Source: Cyrtodaria siliqua
Lineage: Eukaryota > Mollusca > Bivalvia > Adapedonta > Hiatellidae
Assembly: GCA_037043455.1 (NCBI GenBank)
Contig: JAWPHD010003255.1
Coordinates: forward strand, 1-64,000
DNA length: 64,000 bases
Direction of reading: 5' to 3'
The number at the start of each line of letters is the position of its first letter. The first letter of the stretch is position 1. The notes under the pieces were generated by a model that saw nothing but the letters and a program-made list of their open reading frames with translations, had not been told where the DNA came from and did not search any database. A program made the translations under genes and the position numbers. Below, piece by piece: positions 53,301 through 64,000 of the stretch.

Positions 53301-56300
53301 TTGATAGATATAGTGAAAACAGCCAACAGAAAACAGCCAGGCTTACGAAAGCCAGACATAAGCCCAACTGATTCCCAGTCTGGTTTTCACTTAAAAACAG
53401 CAGATATCCTAATTTTAGCAATTTGCAGCTTTCAAGCTGTTGAGTTATGGCAAAAGATCCTCATTGTAAGAATTTATCAATTATCCCCACCTGCACCCAA
53501 CACCGTACAACTCTTATAAACCCAACATATTCCCGGTCTGGTTTTCACTAAAAAACAGCAGACTTCCTAATTTGATAGATATAGTGAAAACAGCCAACAG
53601 AAAACAGCCAGGCTTACAACAGCCAGACATAAGCCCAACCGATTCCCAGTCTGGTTTTCACTAAAAAACAGCAGATATCCTATATTTTAGCAATTTACAG
53701 CTTTCAAGCTGTTGAGTTATGGCAAAAGATCCTCATTGTAAGAATTTATAAATTATCCCCACCTGCACCCAAAACCATACAACTCGTATAAGCCCAAATG
53801 ATTCCCAGTCTGGTTTTCTCTAAAAAACAGCAGACATCCTAATTTGATAGATATAGTGAAAACAGCCAACAGAAAACAGCCAGACTTACAATAGCCAGAC
53901 ATAAACCAAACAGATTCCCGGTCTGGTTTTCACTAAAAAACAGCAGACATCCTAATTTTAGCAATTTTCAGCTTTCAAGCTGTCGAGTTATGGCAATAGA
54001 TCCTCAATGTAAGAATTTATAAATTATCCCCACCCGCACCCAACACTGTACAACTCTTATAAGCCCAACTGATTCCCGGTCTGGTTTTCACTAAAAAAAC
54101 AGCCGACATTCTAATTTGATAGATATAGTGAAAAAAGCCAACAGAAAACAGCCAGGCTTACAACAGCCAGACATAAGCCCAACTGATTCCCAGTCTGGTT
54201 AACACTAAAAAATAGCAGATATCCTAATTTTAGCAATTTGCAGTTTTCATGCTGTTGAGTTATGGCAAAAGATCCTCATTGTAAGAATTTATAAATTATT
54301 TCCACCCGCACCCAACACCGTACAACTCTTATAAGCCCAAATGATTCCCGGTCTGGTTTTCACTAAAAAACAGCAGACATCCTAATTTGATAGATATAGT
54401 GAAAACATCCAGACTTATAATAGCCAGACATAAACCCAACAGATTCCCGGTCTGGTTTTCACTAAAAAACAGCAGACATCCTAATTTTAGCAATTTGCAG
54501 CTTTCAAGCTCTCGAGTTATGGCAAAAGATCCTCAATGTAAGAATTTATAAAGTATTCCCACCCGCACCCAACACCGTACAAGTCTGATAAGCCCAACTG
54601 ATTCCCAGTCTGGTTTTCACTAAAAAACAGCAGTTATCCTGATTTTAGCAATTTGCAGCTTTCAAGCTGTTGAGTTATGGCAAAAGATCCTCATTGTAAG
54701 AATTTATAAATTATCCCCACCTGCACCCAACACCGTACAACTCTTATAAGCCCAAATGATTCCCGGTCTGGTTTTCACTAAATAAACAGCAGACATCCTA
54801 ATTTGATAGATATAGTGAAAACAGCCAACAGAAAACAGCCATACTTATAATAGCCAGACATAACCCCAACAGATCCCCGGTCTGGTTTTCACTAAAAAAC
54901 AGCAGACATCCTAATTTTAGCAATTTGCAGCTTTCAAGCTGTTCAGTTTTGGCAAAAGATCATCAATGTAAGAATTTATAAATTATCCCCACCCGCACCC
55001 AACACCGTACAACTCTTATAAGCCCAAATGATTCCCGGTCTGGTTTTCACTAAAGAAACAGCAGACATCCTATTTTGATATAGTGAAAACAGCCAACAGA
55101 AAACAGCCAGGCTTACAATAGCCAGACATAAGCCCAACTGATTCCCAGTCTGGTTTCCACTAAAAAACAGCAGATATCCTAATTTTAGCCAACAGAAAAC
55201 AAATTATCCCCACCCGCACCCAACACCGTACAACTCTTATAAGCCCAACTGATTCCCGGTCTGGTTTTCACTAAAGAAACAGCAGACATCCTATTTTGAT
55301 ATAGTGAAAACAGCCAACAGAAAACAGCCAGGCTTACAACAGCCAGACATAAGCCCAACCGATTCCCAGTCTGGTTTTCACTAAAAAACAGCAGATATCC
55401 TATATTTTAGCAATTTACAGCTTTCAAGCTGTTGAGTTATGGCAAAAGATCCTCATTGTAAGAATTTATAAATTATCCCCACCTGCACCCAAAACCATAC
55501 AACTCGTATAAGCCCAAATGATTCCCAGTCTGGTTTTCTCTAAAAAACAGCAGACATCCTAATTTTAGCAATTTTCAGCTTTCAAGCTGTCGAGTTATGG
55601 CAATAGATCCTCAATGTAAGAATTTATAAATTATCCCCACCCGCACCCAACACTGTACACCTCTTATAAGCCCAACTGATTCCCGGTCTGGTTTTCACTA
55701 AAAAAACAGCCGACATTCTAATTTGATAGATATAGTGAAAAAAGCCAACAGAAAACAGCCAGGCTTACAACAGCCAGACATAAGCCCAACTGATTCCCAG
55801 TCTGGTTTCCACTAAAAAATAGCAGATATCCTAATTTTAGCAATTTGCAGTTTTCAAGCTGTTGAGTTATGGCAAAAGATCCTCATTGTAAGAATTTATA
55901 AATTATTTCCACCCGCACCCAACACCGTACAACTCTTATAAGCCCAAATGATTCCCGGTCTGGTTTTCACTAAAAAACAGCAGACATCCTAATTTGATAG
56001 ATATAGTGAAAACAGCCAGACTTATAATAGCCAGACATAAACCCAACAGATTCCCGGTCTGGTTTTCACTAAAAAACAGCAGACATCCTAATTTTAGCAA
56101 TTTGCAGCTTTCAAGCTCTCGAGTTATGGCAAAAGATCCTCAATGTAAGAATTTATAAAGTATTCCCACCCGCACCCAACACCGTACAAGTCTGATAAGC
56201 CCAACTGATTCCCAGTCTGGTTTTCACTAAAAAACAGCAGTTATCCTGATTTTAGCAATTTGCAGCTTTCAAGCTGTTGAGTTATGGCAAAAGATCCTCA

Positions 56301-59300
56301 TTGTAAGAATTTATAAATTATCCCCACCTGCACCCAACACCGTACAACTCTTATAAGCCCAAATGATTCCCGGTCTGGTTTTCACTAAATAAACAGCAGA
56401 CATCCTAATTTGATAGATATAGTGAAAACAGCCAACAGAAAACAGCCATACTTATAATAGCCAGACATAACCCCAACAGATCCCCGGTCTGGTTTTCACT
56501 AAAAAACAGCAGACATCCTAATTTTAGCAATTTGCAGCTTTCAAGCTGTTCAGTTTTGGCAAAAGATCATCAATGTAAGAATTTATAAATTATCCCCACC
56601 CGCACCCAACACCGTACAACTCTTATAAGCCCAACTGATTCCCGGTCTGGTTTTCACTAAAGAAACAGCAGACATCCTATTTTGATATAGTGAAAACAGC
56701 CAACAGAAAACAGCCAGGCTAACAATAGCCAGACATAAGCCCAACTGATTCCCAGTCTGGTTTCCACTAAAAAACAGCAGATATCCTAATTTTAGCCAAC
56801 AGAAAACAAATTATCCCCACCCGCACCCAACACCGTACAACTCTTATAAGCCCAACTGATTCCCGGTCTGGTTTTCACTAAAGAAACAGCAGACATCCTA
56901 TTTTGATATAGTGAAAACAGCCAACAGAAAACAGCCAGGCTTACAACAGCCAGACATAAGCCCAACCGATTCCCAGTCTGGTTTTCACTAAAAAACAGCA
57001 GATATCCTATATTTTAGCAATTTACAGCTTTCAAGCTGTTGAGTTATGGCAAAAGATCCTCATTGTAAGAATTTATAAATTATCCCCACCTGCACCCAAA
57101 ACCATACAACTCGTATAAGCCCAAATGATTCCCAGTCTGGTTTTCTCTAAAAAACAGCAGACATCCTAATTTGATAGATATAGTGAAAACAGCCAACAGA
57201 AAACAGCCAGACTTACAATAGCCAGACATAAACCAAACAGATTCCCGGTCTGGTTTTCACTAAAAAACAGCAGACATCCTAATTTTAGCAATTTTCAGCT
57301 TTCAAGCTGTCGAGTTATGGCAATAGATCCTCAATGTAAGAATTTATAAATTATCCCCACCCGCACCCAACACTGTACAACTCTTCTAAGCCCAACTGAT
57401 TCCCGGTCTGGTTTTCACTAAAAAAACAGCCGACATTCTAATTTGATAGATATAGTGAAAAAAGCCAACAGAAAACAGCCAGGCTTACAACAGCCAGACA
57501 TAAGCCCAACCGATTCCCAGTCTGGTTTTCACTAAAAAACAGCAGATATCCTATATTTTAGCAATTTACAGCTTTCAAGCTGTTGAGTTATGGCAAAAGA
57601 TCCTCATTGTAAGAATTTATAAACTATCCCCACCTGCACCCATCACCGTACAACTCGTATAAGCCCAAATGATTCCCAGTCTGGTTTTCACTAAAAAACA
57701 GCAGACATCCTAATTTGATAGATATAGTGAAAACAGCCAACAGAAAACAGCCAGACTTACAATAGCCAGACATAAACCCAACAGATTCTGCTGGTTTTCA
57801 CTAAAAAACAGCAGACATCCTAATTTTAGCAATTTTCAGCTTTCAAGCTGTCGAGTTATGGCAATAGATCCTCAATGTAAGAATTTATAAATTATCCCCA
57901 CCCGAACCCAACACTGTACAACTCTTATAAGCCCAACTGATTCCCGGTCTGGTTTTCACTAAAAAAACAGCCGACATTCTAATTTGATAGATATAGTGAA
58001 AACAGCCAACAGAAAACAGCCAGGCTTAGAACAGCCAGACATAAGCCCAACTGATTCCCAGTCTGGTTTTCACTAAAAAATAGCAGATATCCTAATTTTA
58101 GCAATTTGCAGTTTTCAAGCTGTTGAGTTATGGCAAAAGATCCTCATTGTAAGAATTTATAAATTATTTCCACCCGCACCCAACACCGTACAACTCTTAT
58201 AAGCCCAAATGATTCCCGGTCTGATTTTCACTAAAAAACAGCAGACATCCTAATTTGATAGATATAGTGAAAACAGCCAGACTTATAATAGCCAGACATA
58301 AACCCAACAGATTCCCGGTCTGGTTTTCACTAAAAAACAGCAGACATCCTAATTTTAGCAATTTGCAGCTTTCAAGCTCTCGAGTTATGGCAAAAGATCC
58401 TCAATGTAAGAATTTATAAAGTATTCCCACCCGCACCCAACACCGTACAAGTCTGATAAGCCCAACTGATTCCCAGTCTGGTCTTCACTAAAAAACAGCA
58501 GTTATCCTGATTTTAGCAATTTGCAGCTTTCAAGCTGTTGAGTTATGGCAAAAGATCCTCATTGTAAGAATTTATAAATTATCCCGACCTGCACCCAACA
58601 CCGTACAACTCTTATAAGCCCAAATGATTCCCGGTCTGGTTTTCACTAAAAAAACAACAGACATCCTAATTTGATAGATATAGTGAAAACAGCCAACAGA
58701 AAACAGCCATACTTATAATAGCCAGACATAAACCCAACAGATCCCCGGTCTGGTTTTCACTAAAAAACAGCAGACATCCTAATTTTAGCAATTTGCAGCT
58801 TTCAAGCTGTTCAGTTTTGGCAAAAGATCCTCAATGTAAGAATTTATAAATTATCCCCACCCGCACCCAACACCGTACAACTCTTATAAGCCCAACTGAT
58901 TCCCGGTCTGGTTTTCACTAAAGAAACAGCAGACATCCTATTTTGATATAGTGAAAACAGCCAACAGAAAACAGCCAGGCTTACAACAGCCAGACATAAG
59001 CCCAACTGATTCAAAGTCTGGTTTCCACTAAAAAACAGCAGATATCCTAATTTTAGCCAACAGAAAACAAATTATCCCCACCCGCACCCAACACCGTACA
59101 ACTCTTATAAGCCCAACTGATTCCCGGTCTAGTTTTCACTAAAGAAACAGCAGACATCCTATTTTGATATAGTGAAAACAGCCAACAGAAAACAGCCAGG
59201 CTTACAACAGCCAGACGTAAGCCCAACTGATTCCCGGTCTGGTTTTCACTAAAAAACAGCAGACATCCTAATTTGATAGATATAGTGAAAACAGCCAACA

Positions 59301-61839
59301 GAAAACAGCCAGACTTATAATAGCCAGACATAAACCCAACAGATTCCCGGTCTGGTTTTCACTAAAAAAACAGCAGAAATCCTAATTTTAGCAATTTGCA
59401 GCTTTGAAGATCTCGAGTTATGGCAAAAGATCCTCAATGTTAGAATTTATAAAGTATTCCCACCCGCACCCAACACCGTACAAGTCTGATAAGCCCAACT
59501 GATTCCCAGTCTGGTTTTCACTAAAAAACAGCAGTTATTCTGATTTTAGCAATTTGCAGCTTTCAAGCTGTTGAGTTATGGCAAAAGATCCTCATTGTAA
59601 GAATTTATAAATTATCCCCACCTGCACCCAACACCGTACAACTCTTATCAGCCCAAATGATTCCCGGTCTGGTTTTCACTAAAAGAAACAGCAGTCATCC
59701 TATTTTGATATAGTGAAAACAGCCAACAGAAAACAGCCAGGCTTACAACAGCCAGACTTAAGCCCAACTGATTCCCAGTCTGGTTTCCACTAAAAAACAT
59801 CAGGTATCCTAATTTTAGCAATTTGCAGCTTTCAAGCTGTTGAGTTATGGCAAAAGATCCTCATTGTAAGAATTTATAAATTATCCCCACCTGCACCCAA
59901 CACCGTACAACTCTTATACGCCCAAATGATTCCAGGTCTGGTTTTCACTAAAAAACAGCAGACATCCTAATATGATAGATATAGTGAAAACAGCCAACAG
60001 AAAAACAGCCAGGCTTACAACAGCCAGACATAAGCCCAACTGATTCCCGGTCTGGCTTTCACTATAAAACAGCAGACATCCTAATTTTAGCAATTTGCAG
60101 CTTTCAAGCTGTCGAGTTATGGCAAAAGATCCTCAATGTAAGAATTTATAAATTATTCCCACCCACACCCAACACCGTACACCTCTTATAAGCCCAAATG
60201 ATTCCGGGTCTGGTTTTCGCTAAAAAACAGCAGACATCCTAATTTGATATAGTGAAAAGAGCCAACAGAAAACAGCCAGGCTTACAACAGCCAGACATAA
60301 GCCCAACTGATTCTCAGTGTGGTTTTCACTAAAAAACAGCAGATATCCTAATTTTAGCAATTGGCAGCTTTCAAGCTGTTGAGTTATGGCAAGAGATCCG
60401 CATTGTAAGAATTTATAAATTATCCCCACCTGCACCCAACACCGTACAACTCTTATAAGCCCAAATGATTCCCGCTCTGGTTTTCACTAAAAAACAGTAG
60501 ACATCCTAATTTGATAGATATAGTGACAACAGCCAACAGAAAACAGCCAGACAGACTTATAATAACCAGACATAAACCCAACAGATTCCCGGTCTGGTTT
60601 TCACTAAAAAACAGCAGACATCCTAATTTTAGCAATTTGCAGCTTTCAAGCTCTCGAGATATGGCAAAAGATCCTCAATGTAAGAATTTATAAAGTATTC
60701 CCACCCGCACCCACCACCGTACAAGTCTGATAAGCCCAACTGATTCCCGGTCTGGTATTCACTATAAAACAGCAGACATCCTAATTTTAGCAATTTGCAG
60801 CTTTCCAGCTGTCGAGTTATGGCAAAAGATCCTCAATGTAAGAATTTATCAATTATCCCCACCCGCACCCAACACCGTACAACTCTTATAAGCCCAACTG
60901 ATTCCCGGTCTGGTTTTCACTAAAAAAACAGCAGACATCCTAATTTGATAGATATAGTGAAAACAGCCAACAGAAAACAGCCAGGCTTACAACAGCCAGA
61001 CATAAGCCCAACTGATTCCCAGTCTGGTTTTCACTAAAAAATAGCAGGTATCCTAATTTTAGCAATTTGCAGCTTTCAAGCTGTTGAGTTATGGCAAAAG
61101 ATCCTCATTGTAAGAATTTATAAATTATCCCCACCTGCACCCAATACCGTACAACTCTTATAAGCCCAAATGATTCCCGGTCTGGTTTTCACTAAAAAAA
61201 CAGCAGACATCCTAATTTTAGCAATTTGCAGCTTTAAAGCTGTCGAGTTATGGCAAAAGATCCTCAATGTAAGAATTTATGAATTATTCCTCCCCCAAAC
61301 GCACCCAACACCGTACATCTCTTATAAGCCCAACTGCTTCCCAGTCTGGTTTTCGCTACAAAACAGCAGACATCCTAATTTTAACAATTTGCAGCTTTCA
61401 ACCCGTCGAGTTATGGCAAAAGATCCTCAGAGTAAGAATTTATAAATTATCCCCACCCGCACCCAACATCGTACATTTACTCCTATAAGCCCAACTGATT
61501 CCCGGTCTGGTTTTCACTAAAAAACAGCAGACATCCTAATTTTAGCAATTTGCAGTTTTCAAGCTATCGAGTTACGGTAAAAGATCCTAAATGTAAGAAT
61601 TTATGAATTATCCCTCCCCCACGCGCACCCAACACTGTACAACTCTTATAAGCCCAAATGATTCCCGGTCGGGTTTTCACTAAAAAACAGCAGACATCCT
61701 AATTTTAGCAATTTGCAGCTTTCAAGCTGTCAAGTTATGGCAAAAGATCCTCAATGTAAGAATTTATAAATTATCCCCACCCGCACCCAACACCGTACAA
61801 CTCTTAGCCCAACTGATTCCCGGTCTGGTTTTCACTAAA
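50360..61839 (+). repeat. Two-monomer satellite-like array, right part
   Basis: Same A (about 158 bp) and B (about 113 bp) monomers and orientation as 29945-36394, in phase with it once the element is removed. Higher-order copies are visible. Two marker variants, 'gatatcctatattttag' (55401 to 57008) and 'cagttatcctgatttt' (54631 to 56238), recur exactly 1,607 bp apart, so about 53.6-56.9 kb consists of near-identical blocks of A and B. Looser copies continue to about 59.6 kb. Frames of 60-92 codons inside are repeat shadows. Confidence 0.95.
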
Positions 61840-62105
61840 CAAGAGGCCCAAGAGGGCCTGTAGACGCTCTACTGGCTAACACGGCTCTTATAAGAATCGA
61901 CTGACTGCCATTTAAAGTTTCGGGCAAAAAACAGCTTTTTAACTTTATCATGGGCCATATATAACTAAAGAATCTGGTAAAGTTTGGTAAAGATCAGATG
62001 AAAAATGAAGGCCCTACCGTATAAGCGAGGCAAAATATAGCATGTTTAACTAAATCAAGAGCCATAACACCTCTGTTACTGGTCCGACTGGGCCAACATA
62101 GAGCT

Positions 62106-62455
62106 AAAAAAAAAAAAATAAAAAAAAATAAAAAAAAAAAAAAAAAATAGAGAATAATAATAATCAAAATTTTTTTTTTATTTTTTTTAAAAAAAATTTA
62201 ATCAATTAAAATGAAAAAAAAAAAAATCAATAAATAATAAAAAAAAAATCAATTAAAATGAAAAAATGAAAAAGAAAATGAAAAAAAAAAAAAAATGAAA
62301 AAAAAAAAAATAAATAAATAAATGAAAAAATAATACATCAAAAATAAATCAAAAAAAAATAAAAGTAAAAACAAAATAAAAACAAAATAAATAAAAAATA
62401 AAAAAATAAGAAAATTTAAAAATAAATAAAAATAATAACGTAAAAAAGAAAGTCA
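62106..62455 (+). repeat. A-rich low-complexity tract
   Basis: About 350 bp of A runs with scattered T, TG and C ('aaaaaaaataaataaat'). It separates the first degenerate repeat units from the regular ones inside the insertion. Confidence 0.9.
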
Positions 62456-62459
62456 TAAA

Positions 62460-63660
62460 ATCTGCTAAAGTTTGGCAAAGATCAGATGCAAAATGAAGGC
62501 CCTATCGTATGACGAGGCAAATTATAGCATTTTTAACAAAATCAAGGGCCATAACTCCGCTGTGTATGGTTCGATCTGGCTGGTTTTCAAACTTGACCAA
62601 GCTTTAATAGACATTAACAATCTGATAAAGTTTGGTAAAGATCGAATGAAAAATGAAGGCCCTATCGCTTTAAGGAGGCAAAATATATCATTTTGAACTA
62701 AATCAAGGGCCATAACTCCGCTGTTACTGGTCCGATATGAATGTTTTTCGAACTTGATCGAGCTTTCATTGATATTAACAATCTGATAAAGTTTGCTAAA
62801 GATCGGATGAACAATGAAGCCCCTATCATCTTAACGAGGCAAAATATAGCATTTTTAACTAAATCAAGGGCCATAACTCCGCTGTTTCTGGTTCAATATG
62901 GCTGGTTTTCGAACATGTTTGAGCTTTTAACGGCATTAACAATATGATAAAGTTTGGTAAAGATCGGATGAACAATGAAGCCCCTATCGTCTTAACGAGG
63001 CAAAATATAGCATTTTTAACTAAATCAAGGACCATAACTCCGCCTTTACTAATCCGATATGGCTGGTTTTCGAACTTGTCCGAGCTTTCATTGATATTAA
63101 CAATCTGATAAAGATTGGTATAGATCGGATGAACAATGAAGCCCGTATTGTCTTAACGAGGCAAAATATAGCATTTTTAACTAAATCAAGGACCATAACT
63201 CTGCTGTTACTGATCCGATCTGGCTGGTTTTCGAACTTGTCTGAGCTTTCATTGATATTAACAATGTGTTAAAGTTTGTTAAAGTTAGGATGAAAAATGA
63301 AGACCCTATCGTCTTAACGAGGCAAAATATAGCAATATAGCATTTTTAACTAAATCAAGGGCCATAACTCCGCTGTTACTTGTCCGATCTGGCTGATTTT
63401 CAAACTCATCCGAGCTTTCATTGATATTAACAACCTGTTAAAGTTTTGTAAAGATCGGATGAAAAATGAAGGCCCTATCGTCTTAACGAGGCAAAATAGA
63501 GCAATATAGCATTTTTAACTAACTCAAGGGCCATAACTCTGCAGTTACTTGTCCGATTTGGCTGGTTTTCGAACTCATCCGAGCTTTCATTGATATTAAC
63601 AAGCTTTAAAAGTTTGGTAAAGATCGGATGAAAAATGAAGGCCCTATCGTCTTAACAAGA
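62460..63660 (+). repeat. 161-169 bp tandem repeat, seven copies (BIV160-like?)
   Basis: 'ccataactc' starts recur at 62549, 62710, 62871, 63032, 63193, 63362 and 63531: five spacings of 161, 161, 161, 161 and 169, then 169 bp. The last two units carry an extra 'agcaatat'. Unit text: 'gctggttttcgaactt...gagctttcattgatattaacaatctgataaagtttggtaaagatcggatgaaaaatgaaggccctatcg'. Length and style resemble the old bivalve satellite BIV160; identity is not established. Frames at 62472-62947 are shadows. Confidence 0.85.
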
Positions 63661-63669
63661 CAAAAGTTA

Positions 63670-63726
63670 ACGACGGACGGACGGACGGACGACGAACGAC
63701 GGACGACGGACGGACGGACGACGGAC
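63670..63726 (+). repeat. ACGG/ACG microsatellite
   Basis: 'cgacggacggacggacggacgacgaacgacggacgacgg...'. A tetra/trinucleotide tract directly before the terminal hairpin of the insertion. Confidence 0.9.
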
Positions 63727-63742
63727 AACTCGGCATCCCATA

Positions 63743-63779
63743 AGCTCTACTGGCCGAATGGCCTTCGGCCAGTAGAGCT
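63743..63779. repeat. Terminal hairpin of the insertion
   Basis: 'agctctactggccga' pairs perfectly with 'tcggccagtagagct' around a 7 nt loop. It is the last sequence before the array resumes. 'gctctactggc' also appears near the left end (61867), which suggests end-related function. Confidence 0.85.
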
Positions 63780-63780
63780 A

Positions 63781-64000
63781 AAAACAGCAGATATCCTAAT
63801 TTTAGCAATTTACAGCTTTCAAGCTGTAAAGTTATGGCAAAAGATCCTCAATGTAAGAATTTATAAATTATCCCCACCCCCACCCAATACCGTACAACTC
63901 TAATAAGCCCAACTGATTCCCAGTCTGGTTTTCACTAAAAAACAGCAGACATCCTAATTTGATAGATATAGCGAAAACAGCCAACAGAAAACAGCCAGGC
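63781..64000 (+). repeat. Satellite-like array, continuation to the window edge
   Basis: Resumes inside an A monomer at 'aaaacagcagatatcc', followed by a B monomer cut off by the window end. Same orientation as the rest of the array. Confidence 0.95.

Larger units (their letters stand above)
61840..63780. mobile_element. Non-autonomous pearl-like (Helitron-related?) insertion
   Basis: Interrupts an A monomer at its A-run: 'ttcactaaa' before, 'aaaacagcag' after, in phase. Left end 'caagaggcccaagagggcctg' has a short palindrome (aggccc/gggcct). The right end is a 15 bp perfect hairpin. Between them: a degenerate repeat unit, an A-rich stretch, seven 161-169 bp tandem repeats and an ACGG microsatellite. 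This order (tandem core, tetranucleotide tail, hairpin end) matches bivalve pearl elements, which have been linked to Helentrons. That link is from memory of the literature. Confidence 0.7.

Noticed and set aside
62106..62455. Poly-A tail of a retrocopy
   Set aside because: It lies inside the tandem repeat insertion, with repeat units on both sides, and no processed gene precedes it.

Overview
The window is eukaryotic, repeat-dominated DNA, most likely from a bivalve mollusc. The evidence is its repeats: roughly 160-170 bp tandem repeats carrying 'gagttatggcccttg'-type text in either orientation, ACGG/CCGT microsatellite tails, and an insertion at 61.8-63.8 kb resembling the 'pearl' and BIV160 repeats I know from bivalves. 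A fragment of LINE reverse transcriptase and several short inverted-repeat elements (MITEs) are also present. No intact host gene was recognised.

Layout. 1-29.9 kb is host intergenic DNA. It holds dispersed repeats (a family of about 250-340 bp in five copies; a family of about 480 bp with 5'-TATATACTGAAAG ends in three copies), tandem repeats (a 32 bp minisatellite at 15.0-15.5 kb and others), a reverse-transcriptase scrap, a SINE-like piece and a decayed cysteine-rich pseudogene at 26.4-27.3 kb. 29.9-36.4 kb and 50.4-61.8 kb are two parts of one long satellite-like array. It is built from two monomers (about 158 and 113 bp) that share their first ~55 bp. The array runs off the right edge of the window.

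The main find is a 13.95 kb integrated virus-like element of the Polinton/Maverick (adintovirus-like) type at 36401-50353, inserted into a unit of that array. It has terminal inverted repeats of about 230 bp whose outermost ~82 bp form a palindrome, and it is flanked by a 6 bp target duplication (CCATCA). Inside are a protein-primed family B DNA polymerase, a retroviral-type DDE integrase, a probable major capsid protein, a probable minor capsid protein and a dozen small proteins. Several of these are membrane-spanning or coiled-coil and presumably virion or membrane components. The polymerase would copy the linear genome and the integrase would insert it. The capsid and membrane proteins would build a particle.

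The copy is dead as a unit. The polymerase, the integrase and two structural-type genes carry frameshifts and/or in-frame stops, while the major capsid gene and many small genes are still open. One gene (39805-41112) keeps its frame through 436 codons but has six premature stops. I found no FtsK/HerA-type packaging ATPase and no adenain-type protease. A second insertion (61840-63780) interrupts the same array with a non-autonomous element made of 161 bp tandem repeats ending in a perfect hairpin.
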